Shown here: positions 17,164-24,559 of the stretch, in pieces
How the letters are laid out: each line of letters begins with the position of its first letter
Numbering within the stretch: the first letter of the stretch is position 1
Assembly (NCBI GenBank): GCA_002007365.1
Contig: LNZR01000027.1
Coordinates: forward strand, 1-45,425
DNA from: Epulopiscium sp. Nele67-Bin005
GTDB lineage: Bacteria; Bacillota; Clostridia; Lachnospirales; Cellulosilyticaceae
Reading direction: 5' to 3'
DNA length: 45,425 nt
Translations under genes and position numbers: made by a program
The notes under the pieces: model-generated
Database searches by the model: none
Told to the model about the DNA's origin: nothing
Seen by the model: the letters and a program-made list of their open reading frames with translations, nothing else

Positions 17164-17237
17164 AGCGAAATAGCTCAGTTGGCTAGAGCACATGGTTCAT
17201 ACCCATGGGGTCAAGGGTTCAAGTCCCTTTCTCGCTA
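17164..17237 (+). tRNA. tRNA-Met (anticodon CAT)
   Basis: A 74-base cloverleaf. The acceptor is AGCGAAA / TCTCGCT with discriminator A; the D arm is GCTC...GAGC; the anticodon arm is CATGG-TTCATAC-CCATG; the variable loop is GGGTC; the T arm is AAGGG-TTCAAGT-CCCTT. Anticodon CAT with an A-T first pair points to elongator Met; an initiator would lack that pair. A lysidine-modified tRNA-Ile2 cannot be ruled out by eye. Position 6:67 is an A-C mismatch. The 3' CCA is not encoded. It has its own promoter and terminator. Confidence 0.93.
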
Positions 17238-17242
17238 TGTTA

Positions 17243-17271
17243 ATCGCCTAGTGATTACTAGGCGATTTTTT
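17243..17271 (+). terminator. Terminator of tRNA-Met
   Basis: Perfect 10-11-base stem AATCGCCTAGT / ACTAGGCGATT around GATT, then a T-run. Confidence 0.93.
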
Positions 17272-17320
17272 GTGTCCAAAATTAAAATCTTATCAAAAAT
17301 AAATTTATTTCAATGTCCAT

Positions 17321-18973
17321 CTATCTTAATAAAGAAATATCTCCAATAAAAATTGAACCAGTATTATTTTGGTTAAATTGAATAGTTAAACTCTCAATTT
17401 GTGTTAAATCTACTTGTGTAAAAAGTTCTAATGGAATACGAATATTACTAAGTGGTGTAAACGTTGACCACTGGCTTTGGTAATTGCTAGTTACCAGTTC
17501 CCCAGCCTGTTTTTGCAAAGCTATAGAATTTCCATCAAGAATAATTTGCTCAACTTTTTTTGAGCTATCTTTTAATTGTAAAACGAAAGATTGTGAGTCA
17601 TACGCTTTATTTAGATCATCGGTTGGGTCAAGTGCAATCCATAAAGAAAGTGAATTATAATCCGATATATCCATTAAATTGCAAGGGATAGCTGTTGTAA
17701 ATGTTCCAGAAGTTACGCTCCAACTAAGTTTTATAAGTCCCAAAGCTTCTGGTAGGCCAGGGTGCTGAAATCCTATAGCATTATCGTAAGGGGCCATATA
17801 ACTTTCGGTCAAAAAGCTAATTGATGCATTGTAAGTTGATGTTTCTCCCCCTAGTGCATTAGTAGTTTCTGAGTCGATATTTGTAGGGTTGATTATTTTT
17901 AATGAAGCTGGGGTCATAAGCGATGTTAATACAGGGTATGAGTATAGCGTATTTGGTGATAATAACGCAGAGTCAAGACCAATATTAATATCTAATTGTG
18001 AGTGATAAAAATTTAAGAAATCACTAGCATAATTCATCAAAAAATCTTGTTGCATGGAGTTACTAAGACGCTGGCTGTTTGGCAAAACATACGTTTGTTT
18101 TAGGGCATCATCTTGAGTTAGTAGCTCGTTAAAATAGTTGTGGTTTGCACCATACAAATAAACTATCGAAATTGGAGCAGTAAGTTCGTTAGATAAATTT
18201 GAGTTATCAAAAATTCTTTGGCCATCTAAACTTCTAACCTCTCCGTCAAGCTGAGATAATATAATCCCTGTTGGAACGGTTGGAATTGGTAGATTTAGCG
18301 ACGTATCAATAAATTGAGGTGTTATTAGCAATAATGAACTAATTTCTGCATTCTCAAATGAATTTAATGAAAGAGCATATGCCCCAAGACCACCTGCACC
18401 ATGGCCAATTAATGAAACTTGACTTAAATCACCTTTATCAGTAAGATTAATAGGGTAGGGGTGTGAATTACCCGAAATACTATTACTAAGAAACTGAAGT
18501 TGGTTTATGAATATATTATATAAATCTCTAAAATGCAACGGTTCATTAGAACTAAGTTCAAAGGCACTAGTTATATCTAAACTTATTGTTAAATAGCCAC
18601 TATTTGTAAGCTGTTCGACCAAATACAAAAAGCCTTCATAGCTGTGGATATCTGTTGTTGTAGCATCATGAAAGATAAATGCAATTGGATTATTTTGAGT
18701 GTTTGGAACACCTATAATTCCAGTTGAATTATTAGTATCATCAATTGGTATATCAAAATAATAAATTGATGATGATGTAGTTGATGATTGTGTTGATAAA
18801 GTTGAAACCATCAAGTTGTCAGTAATTGTTTCTAGTGATTTTGGAGGATTAAATAACGCTACCGAACTATATAAACGCATACTATATAAAAAACAAACGC
18901 TAGAAAGTGCTATAAATATAAAAAATAATATTAGTTTATATGCACTAAGGAGTTGCTTAAAAAAATTTATCAT
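17321..18973 (-). CDS. Membrane-anchored alpha/beta-hydrolase-like protein lacking the nucleophile serine
   Basis: 550 residues. A single N-terminal transmembrane helix (~13-32) is followed by a Ser/Thr-rich stalk and an extracytoplasmic alpha/beta-hydrolase-like domain (~90-290). A C-terminal beta-rich region, perhaps a carbohydrate-binding-like sandwich, makes up ~380-550 (LKLSWSVTSGTFTTAIP, LSLWIALDP). Around the nucleophile elbow it reads IGHGAGGLGAYA (G190-H-G-A-G194), where active relatives have G-H-S-x-G, so position 192 is Gly (codon GGT). The likely acid (LDGEVRSLDG, D243) and histidine (YGANHNYFN, H278) remain. This resembles cutinase/chlorophyllase-like secreted hydrolases with GANHN motifs, but catalysis by the usual mechanism looks lost. 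GGGAGG precedes ATG. It stands alone, divergent from the next gene; role unknown. Confidence 0.72.
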   Translation of the reverse strand: MINFFKQLLSAYKLILFFIFIALSSVCFLYSMRLYSSVALFNPPKSLETITDNLMVSTLSTQSSTTSSSIYYFDIPIDDTNNSTGIIGVPNTQNNPIAFIFHDATTTDIHSYEGFLYLVEQLTNSGYLTISLDITSAFELSSNEPLHFRDLYNIFINQLQFLSNSISGNSHPYPINLTDKGDLSQVSLIGHGAGGLGAYALSLNSFENAEISSLLLITPQFIDTSLNLPIPTVPTGIILSQLDGEVRSLDGQRIFDNSNLSNELTAPISIVYLYGANHNYFNELLTQDDALKQTYVLPNSQRLSNSMQQDFLMNYASDFLNFYHSQLDINIGLDSALLSPNTLYSYPVLTSLMTPASLKIINPTNIDSETTNALGGETSTYNASISFLTESYMAPYDNAIGFQHPGLPEALGLIKLSWSVTSGTFTTAIPCNLMDISDYNSLSLWIALDPTDDLNKAYDSQSFVLQLKDSSKKVEQIILDGNSIALQKQAGELVTSNYQSQWSTFTPLSNIRIPLELFTQVDLTQIESLTIQFNQNNTGSIFIGDISLLR

Positions 18974-19074
18974 AAAAACCTCCCTAATATTTTCTAGTTA
19001 AAGTATTGCCAAAAAAATGAAGTATAAACATCTTTTATCAAAAAAATAAACTAAAAATATTAAAGGAAAGTAGG

Positions 19075-20193
19075 GTGATATATATAAAAACTACACAAGA
19101 GTTAATCGACCTTTTGGAAATAAAGACTATAAACGAACTAGAAAATTTGGCTAAATTATATAAAATTAGAGGATACTCCAGTTTTTCAAAACCAATGCTA
19201 ATTTCAAATTTATGTGAAGCAATTTGTAAAATGGCACTAAAGCTTATACAAATTTTAGATGAACATGATAGATTATGGTTTGAGCAACTTCTAAAACAGC
19301 CAACATTATTTATGGAGTTAAAAGACGAAGCAACAATAGAAATATTTTTTAAATGGAATATTTTATTTGTAATTAATAAGGATATAACCAAGGAAATTTC
19401 TAAAAATATTACTTCTAATAATGGTGCAGAACTTAATGCTCAATATATAATCATTCCTATTGACATTAAAGATGCATACTATAATGAATTTAATCGGTCA
19501 GAATTTATCGAGCGAAAAAATTTAATTCGACAAATTAAGACCTATCGAAATGGGCTTTTAAATTTATACGGAGCTGTGGAATTATGGTGGTTTGAGATGA
19601 TGTTTAATTTGGAAAATGATCCACCAGTTGATTTTCATACTTTGATAGAAATTTTGGAGGATATACATTTACTTTATGGAGGGTGTAAATTAATTCAAGA
19701 TTATGTGGTTCATGAGTATTTATATATTGAAGATGAGGAAATGTTTTTGAAATATAAAGAATTAACCCGAAGTTTAGATTATTATGAGCCTTCTAAAGAA
19801 GAGGTTGTTTTGATGGCTGATGAAAATTATTATGCTGAAGATAAATCGACACAACATTTACAATTACAATTTCAAAACTTTCTTCAACTTCCTAAAGAGC
19901 GTGCAAAGATGGGAGTTTTACTTACGGTTTTATTGAGCAGAACGTCTGGTTTACAAGGGGAGGAGCTGTTGGATTTATTGGTTACAGAGTGGGCAAAAGT
20001 GAATATTTTGATAATAGAAGAAACACTTATTGAGCTAAAGCCTGCTATTTTATCGGTAATTGATAACACTAGAACTTGGACAAACAAAGGGTTTACGCCC
20101 AAAGAAGTTAAGAGTACTATGCTTGTTTTATATAATCAATTTAAAGCGCCAACGCCAATTGTTGATTATCAGGCTAAAGATATTGTATGTTAA
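19075..20193 (+). CDS. Unknown protein with Rho-N/SAP-like N-terminus
   Basis: 372 residues, not recognised as a named family. The first ~50 residues (TQELIDLLEIKTINELENLA, then KIRGYSSFSKPMLISNLCEA) look like the small helix-extended-helix fold at the N-terminus of Rho factors and in SAP-like nucleic-acid-binding modules. The remainder is helical and acidic, without signal peptide, transmembrane segment or catalytic motif that I can name. The last third (from ~240) contains QFQNFLQLPKERAKMG and a Leu-rich LLTVLLSRTSGLQGEELLDL. The start is GTG at 19075 with AAAGGAAAG before it; no better start is present. It is divergent from the pseudo-hydrolase across 100 bases and convergent with the parvulin gene, so it is likely monocistronic. 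Nucleic-acid binding is inference. Confidence 0.6.
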   Translation: MIYIKTTQELIDLLEIKTINELENLAKLYKIRGYSSFSKPMLISNLCEAICKMALKLIQILDEHDRLWFEQLLKQPTLFMELKDEATIEIFFKWNILFVINKDITKEISKNITSNNGAELNAQYIIIPIDIKDAYYNEFNRSEFIERKNLIRQIKTYRNGLLNLYGAVELWWFEMMFNLENDPPVDFHTLIEILEDIHLLYGGCKLIQDYVVHEYLYIEDEEMFLKYKELTRSLDYYEPSKEEVVLMADENYYAEDKSTQHLQLQFQNFLQLPKERAKMGVLLTVLLSRTSGLQGEELLDLLVTEWAKVNILIIEETLIELKPAILSVIDNTRTWTNKGFTPKEVKSTMLVLYNQFKAPTPIVDYQAKDIVC

Positions 20194-20198
20194 AAAAA

Positions 20199-20244
20199 TA
20201 CCCTATAGTTACAACATTAATTGTAATTATAGGGTGATTTTTTT
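20199..20244. terminator. Bidirectional terminator between converging genes
   Basis: Stem ACCCTATAGTTACAA / TTGTAATTATAGGGT (one mismatch) around CATTAA, with a T-run on the right and an A-run on the left, so it can serve both the unknown gene and the minus-strand parvulin gene. It slightly overlaps the parvulin stop codon. Confidence 0.88.
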
Positions 20245-20989
20245 ATGCCTCTAAAATTTGAACAGGATAAATTTTTTCAAGGTCTTTAGTTTTTTCTGCG
20301 TACATATCTTGGCGTTTTGCATTTAAGCACATATGAGTAACTTGGTCTGCAACTTCTGCAAACTCTGGAGAATGAGCTTCAGAAATGTTTTGAAGTTTAA
20401 TGATATGGAAGCCAAATTGAGTTTCGATAGGCTCACTTACTTCATCAGGTTGCATAGAAAAAACAACTTTGTCAAATTCAGGAACCATTTGTCCAGGACC
20501 AAATTCTCCAAGGTCACCACCTCTAGCTCCTGATGGACAAGACGAGTTTTGTTGAGCTAATTCGCCAAAATCTTTACCAGAGTTGATATCTTTTAACAGG
20601 TCATCAGCTTCTTCTTTAGTTGGCACTAAAATGTGGCTAGCACGAGCTTTTGGAGCTTGTAAGAAAATATCTTTGTGAGCTTCAAAATAGTTTTTGGCTT
20701 CTTCCTCAGTTACTGTAATTGGTGTTAAAAATTTGCTAAGAGCGTATTGCTTTAATAAAGAAGTTTTCATTTCTTTAACAGCATTTTGGTATTCTTCATC
20801 GTTATCTAGTCCAGCATCAATAGCATCTGCATAAAATAACTCCTGAGCTACTAGCTCCTGAATTAAGTGTTCACGTCCTTCAGCCCCTCTAAATTGAGCA
20901 GCATTTTGCCCAAGTGATTGAAGAAGGTTTTGTAAATCTTTTTCAGTGATTTCTCTACCATTTACAGTAGCAATTTGTTTGTTTTCCAT
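20243..20989 (-). CDS. Cytosolic parvulin-type peptidyl-prolyl isomerase
   Basis: 248 residues, no signal peptide ([20 protein letters not shown]), so it acts in the cytoplasm, unlike the lipoprotein foldase at 12882. A SurA-N-like helical region spans 1-~110. A complete PpiC domain follows at ~115-210: KARASHILV with the conserved histidine, [20 protein letters not shown] and [19 protein letters not shown], ending with [11 protein letters not shown]. It catalyses cis-trans isomerisation of prolyl bonds or acts as a chaperone; its substrates are unknown. The minus-strand start ATG at 20989 has AAAGGAA upstream. It is isolated, convergent with the unknown gene and divergent from spoIIE. Confidence 0.92.
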   Translation of the reverse strand: MENKQIATVNGREITEKDLQNLLQSLGQNAAQFRGAEGREHLIQELVAQELFYADAIDAGLDNDEEYQNAVKEMKTSLLKQYALSKFLTPITVTEEEAKNYFEAHKDIFLQAPKARASHILVPTKEEADDLLKDINSGKDFGELAQQNSSCPSGARGGDLGEFGPGQMVPEFDKVVFSMQPDEVSEPIETQFGFHIIKLQNISEAHSPEFAEVADQVTHMCLNAKRQDMYAEKTKDLEKIYPVQILEA

Positions 20990-21249
20990 TGCAAAATTCC
21001 TTTCTGAATAAAAAATAAATTAGAAAAAAAATTATCTAAGCTGTATCAATTATAATATATATATATTAAATGCGATACTCTCAAATATTACCACTAAATT
21101 TCAAATTTGTAAAATGTATTTGTCCTAAAATTTGGCAATTAACAATATTTTAGCTAAACTTGTCTAAAAATTTTATTGTAAACATTCTGTAAATCTACAA
21201 AAAATTTATATATTATGAATTATACTAAAAATTGTAAAGGAGGAAATAT

Positions 21250-23610
21250 ATGGAAAATATACTAATGAGAAAGACAAAACTAACTAATGTCATTAAGAAT
21301 GTTAAATGGCATGAAATTATTTTGTGTGTACTAGCATTTACTTTTGCACGAGTAAGTATTAATGAACAGTATTATACGATAGGGATTGCTTATTTAGGAA
21401 CATTGTATCTAGGTAAGGAACTTCGTAGATGGGGTGGGGTGTTTACACTCTTAGGCTTTGTATCAATTGGTATCTTCAAAAATCAAGTTATTCCATATAT
21501 CTTAATTACGATACTAATTTTAGTAATTCGTGGAGTTATGGAATTTGGAATGTATAAGATGGACTTGCGAAATCAATGCATAATAGTTGTGGGGGCAACT
21601 GGTGTTGTTAGCTTGATAGAACTAGGAATTTCAGGGTTGAATATGTATGCCATTAGCCTAGTGTTAATTGAAATGATGGTAACAGGTGCGTTAATGATTA
21701 TTTTAAAGCACGGTGTAATTGTTATTTATGAACAAAGAAAGAACTTTTTAACCCAAAAAGAAGCAATAAGTTTAATTTTAATATTTACAGCAATAGTTGC
21801 TGGAATGGTGGATTTTTATTTTGAGCTACCATTATTTAAATATATCTATTTTAGAGATATATTAGCGTTTTTATTCCTTATAATAGTAATTGATCTTGGA
21901 GGAATAAATGTAGGAGTTACAGTGAGTGTTGTAGTTAGTGCAGTTTTAACTATGATAAATTATATTCCTATGAGTTTTTGTGCAATATATAATATAAGTA
22001 GCTTGTTTGCTGGTCTTATTGCGCCAATTGGAAAAGTTGGTGTAATTTTAGGAATGGGACTTGGGCAAGTTATAGGATTTTTGGTTTTTAATGATGGGCA
22101 AATTGATATGATATTGATGGGAGCATACCTTATAGCTGGGGTTATTGCTTCAATTTTGCCAGAAAATTATTTTGGTTTAAATGCTTGGTTTGATGAGCAT
22201 GGAAGATTGGCAGAAGAAAAACTTCATATTGAAAGAGTTCAGCGCATTGTTGGTGAGAGATTGTCGCATTTTGTACAAGCTTTTAATACTTTGAGTCATT
22301 CGTTTACAAAAGAACCTCTAAAAGATATGTGGCTTACAGATAAGCAAGTTGAAGAAATTGTTGAAGAGGCTATGTTAAAAACGTGTGAGAATTGTTCTTT
22401 AAACAATATTTGTTGGAAGCATGATGCTCAAAATACTTATACGAATGCTTATAATATGGTGCGTGCAGGTGAGCAAAATAGTCGAATTACGATGCGAGAT
22501 ATACCAGATAAATTTAGAAGTAATTGTAAGAGTGCAGAAACATTTGCATATATGTTAAATTTCAACATTGATTTAATTAGACAGCAAACATTGTATGAAA
22601 ATAATATAATTGAAACTAGAAATTTGATGGGAAATCAGCTTAATTCTATCGCAAAAAGTATTGAACATTTGATTGATGATGTGGAAGAAGAAGTTGAATT
22701 TAACAAAGATGCTGAGTCGTATTTAAGAGAAAGTATGAAAGCGATTGGGCTTAGTGTTACAGAGATTATGATTTTGGAAGTTGATGAGAATGTTAAAGTT
22801 ATTGAGATGCATACTCTTCCGTTTAAAGATGAGAAGGAGCAACTTCCGAGTCGAGTTTGCCGAGTGATTACAAAGGCTCTTGGTGTAAAAACTAGTTGTG
22901 AAGAATTTTTATATGATGAATATGGGTGTTATTTTAAATTGTTGCCAAGACAGAGATTTGGAGTAGCTTGTGGAACAGCATCTTGTGCAAAAGGGACTTT
23001 GTCGGGTGATGTTCATAGTTGTATGCACCTAGAGAGTGGTCAATATTTGATGGCACTTGCAGATGGTATGGGAAGTGGCGAAAAAGCTCGTGAAGAAAGT
23101 ATTGCAACAATTGAAATGTTAGAGGAATTTATGAAGGCTGAGTTAAATTATGAACTAGCTCTGACGCTAATTAATTCTTCGTTATTATTAAAATCTAATA
23201 CAGAAATGTTCTCGACTATTGATATTACACTGGTTGATACAACAACGGGAATAGCAAAAATTTTAAAAGCTGGAGCATCATCTACTTTTGTACTAAGAAA
23301 CAACGAAGTAGTAACAATTACTTCTCAAAGTTTACCAGTAGGGATTTTAAAAGATATAGATGTTGAACATCATTCGGTACAATTAGAGCATGGTGATGTA
23401 GTAATTATGGTAACTGACGGTTTGTTATCAACAGCTACAGATGTTTTGGGAAAAGAAGAAACATTTAAATCGTTTATTTTGGAATTACAAACAGGTGACC
23501 CCCAATATATTGCTGATACCCTTTTGGCAAAGAGTCGTAGGCTTTTGGCAGGAGATTATAGTGATGATATGACAATAGTTGTTGGAAGAATTTGGGAAAA
23601 AATAGATTAG
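21250..23610 (+). CDS. spoIIE: Stage II sporulation protein E, serine phosphatase
   Basis: A 786-residue membrane phosphatase that dephosphorylates SpoIIAA and so releases sigma-F in the forespore; in Bacillus it also binds FtsZ at the polar septum. The N-terminal ~330 residues hold about ten hydrophobic helices. A middle region with a cysteine cluster (TCENCSLNNICWKH) follows, then the PP2C/SpoIIE phosphatase domain (~590-786) with metal-binding aspartates in ALADGMGSGEKA (~602-613), VTDGLLS and GDYSDDMTIVVG. AAAGGAGG precedes ATG at 21250. Upstream, TTGTCTAAA (21160-21168) differs by one base from a Spo0A box. That suits a gene under Spo0A, but the promoter boxes are poor. The place next to tilS-hpt-ftsH matches other Firmicutes. 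Confidence 0.96.
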   Translation: MENILMRKTKLTNVIKNVKWHEIILCVLAFTFARVSINEQYYTIGIAYLGTLYLGKELRRWGGVFTLLGFVSIGIFKNQVIPYILITILILVIRGVMEFGMYKMDLRNQCIIVVGATGVVSLIELGISGLNMYAISLVLIEMMVTGALMIILKHGVIVIYEQRKNFLTQKEAISLILIFTAIVAGMVDFYFELPLFKYIYFRDILAFLFLIIVIDLGGINVGVTVSVVVSAVLTMINYIPMSFCAIYNISSLFAGLIAPIGKVGVILGMGLGQVIGFLVFNDGQIDMILMGAYLIAGVIASILPENYFGLNAWFDEHGRLAEEKLHIERVQRIVGERLSHFVQAFNTLSHSFTKEPLKDMWLTDKQVEEIVEEAMLKTCENCSLNNICWKHDAQNTYTNAYNMVRAGEQNSRITMRDIPDKFRSNCKSAETFAYMLNFNIDLIRQQTLYENNIIETRNLMGNQLNSIAKSIEHLIDDVEEEVEFNKDAESYLRESMKAIGLSVTEIMILEVDENVKVIEMHTLPFKDEKEQLPSRVCRVITKALGVKTSCEEFLYDEYGCYFKLLPRQRFGVACGTASCAKGTLSGDVHSCMHLESGQYLMALADGMGSGEKAREESIATIEMLEEFMKAELNYELALTLINSSLLLKSNTEMFSTIDITLVDTTTGIAKILKAGASSTFVLRNNEVVTITSQSLPVGILKDIDVEHHSVQLEHGDVVIMVTDGLLSTATDVLGKEETFKSFILELQTGDPQYIADTLLAKSRRLLAGDYSDDMTIVVGRIWEKID

Positions 23611-23673
23611 ACCTGTATAAAATTTGCCAGAAATAGGTAAACTCTAAATATTCATAATTTAGAGGTGACTACA

Positions 23674-23973
23674 ATGGGAAAGAATATTAAAATTAAAGGA
23701 ACAGACAGTGATTGGTATGATAACGTAACATTTTGCTTAAAAGATAATTGTACCCAACACGTTCCACAAAATTTAACTCAATATGCAGATGAGCTTATTG
23801 AGCGTCATATGAAACTAAAAGGTTATAGTGAAGGCGTTGCTTCTAAGTATGCCACATATGAAAAAAGTGATGGTGCAAAAAAACAAAGCAGGCTATATGA
23901 TAAAATTGATTTATTTTGTAAGTGTAGCTTGCTGATTTTAAGCGCAGTTTTGATTATGTTCGTAACGTATTAA
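23674..23973 (+). CDS. Small tail-anchored membrane protein, unknown function
   Basis: 99 residues from ATG at 23674, chosen because AGAGGTG lies just before it; an in-frame GTG at 23665 overlaps that site. The soluble part (~1-75) is polar, with the cysteine pattern FCLKDNC and a stretch LIERHMKLKGYSEGVASKYA. The C-terminus has DLFCKCS followed by a hydrophobic helix (LLILSAVLIMFVTY) that ends the protein, so it is probably anchored by its tail with the N-terminus in the cytoplasm. It follows spoIIE by 63 bases and precedes a strong terminator, so it is likely co-transcribed with spoIIE; a sporulation link is a guess from that. No family recognised. Confidence 0.65.
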   Translation: MGKNIKIKGTDSDWYDNVTFCLKDNCTQHVPQNLTQYADELIERHMKLKGYSEGVASKYATYEKSDGAKKQSRLYDKIDLFCKCSLLILSAVLIMFVTY

Positions 23974-23977
23974 TTTA

Positions 23978-24011
23978 AAAAGGTAGTTGACTTTTGTTAA
24001 CTATCTTTTTT
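23978..24011 (+). terminator. Terminator after spoIIE and the small membrane protein
   Basis: Stem AAGGTAGTTGAC / GTTAACTATCTT (wobbles) around TTTT, then six T residues. It separates the spoIIE unit from the tilS-hpt-ftsH unit. Confidence 0.88.
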
Positions 24012-24092
24012 GGCGTTCCAAAAGCTAGACATATGCCGAAGAAATTTTATAAATTTGTCCATAATTATCAACTGTTTTAACAACAACTTAAC

Positions 24093-24121
24093 TTGACATA
24101 TGTATTTAAATACTGTAGGAT
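24093..24121 (+). promoter_or_regulatory. Promoter of the TnpA-like/tilS/hpt/ftsH unit
   Basis: TTGACA (perfect)-17-TAGGAT (two mismatches), ending 16 bases before the TnpA-like start. It is the only plausible sigma-A promoter between the upstream terminator and tilS. Confidence 0.6.
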
Positions 24122-24137
24122 TAGCAAGAGGTGAATT

Positions 24138-24533
24138 ATGGATAAAACAAAAGTAGGTAGAGGGTGTATCTACTATATTCAATATCATATAGTGTGGTGT
24201 GTAAAATTTCGCCAACAACTTTTGGTAGATGAAGTTGAGAGTTGCCTAAAAGAAATTTTTTTGAAGATTGCTCAAGATAATAATTTTGAGATAGTAGAGA
24301 TTAATATTTATCAAGACTATATTTATTTGGTTGTAATGTGTTCACCCCAGCATCAAATCCCAAATTTGTTGCGTGCTTTAAAAGGGATTTCAGCAAGGAT
24401 ATTATTTACCAAATGTCCAAATCTTAAAATTTTGTTGCAAGATGCTCATTTATGGAATTCAAGTTATTTTGTAGCTACTACATCAGAAAATATAAAAAAT
24501 CAGATTAAAGATTATATAAATAGTCAAAACTAA
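24138..24533 (+). CDS. IS200/IS605 TnpA-like protein with degenerate HUH motif
   Basis: 131 residues with the full layout of a Y1 (TnpA) transposase: YIQYHIVWCVKFRQQLL near the N-terminus, LLRALKGISARILF in the middle, and LWNSSYFVATTSENIKNQIK before a C-terminal helix with Tyr126 (KDYINSQ). In active relatives the strand after ~58 reads D-H-V-H-L, where the two histidines hold the metal. Here it is D60-Y-I-Y-L64, so both histidines are tyrosines, and DNA cleavage by the known mechanism should fail. The reading frame is intact, has a good ribosome binding site (AGAGGTG) and its own promoter, and sits 26 bases before tilS. No tnpB, and no clear hairpin ends, are nearby. It is most likely a decayed or domesticated single-stranded-DNA-binding TnpA derivative; repair or regulatory roles are conjecture. 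Confidence 0.75.
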   Translation: MDKTKVGRGCIYYIQYHIVWCVKFRQQLLVDEVESCLKEIFLKIAQDNNFEIVEINIYQDYIYLVVMCSPQHQIPNLLRALKGISARILFTKCPNLKILLQDAHLWNSSYFVATTSENIKNQIKDYINSQN

Positions 24534-24559
24534 TATTATGGATTATTGAAGGAAAACTA

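Noticed and set aside
21160-21168. Spo0A box before spoIIE (TTGTCTAAA)
   Set aside because: One mismatch in a 7-base core in AT-rich DNA and no clean promoter with the 21-base spacing expected; mentioned in the gene entry but not called as a site.
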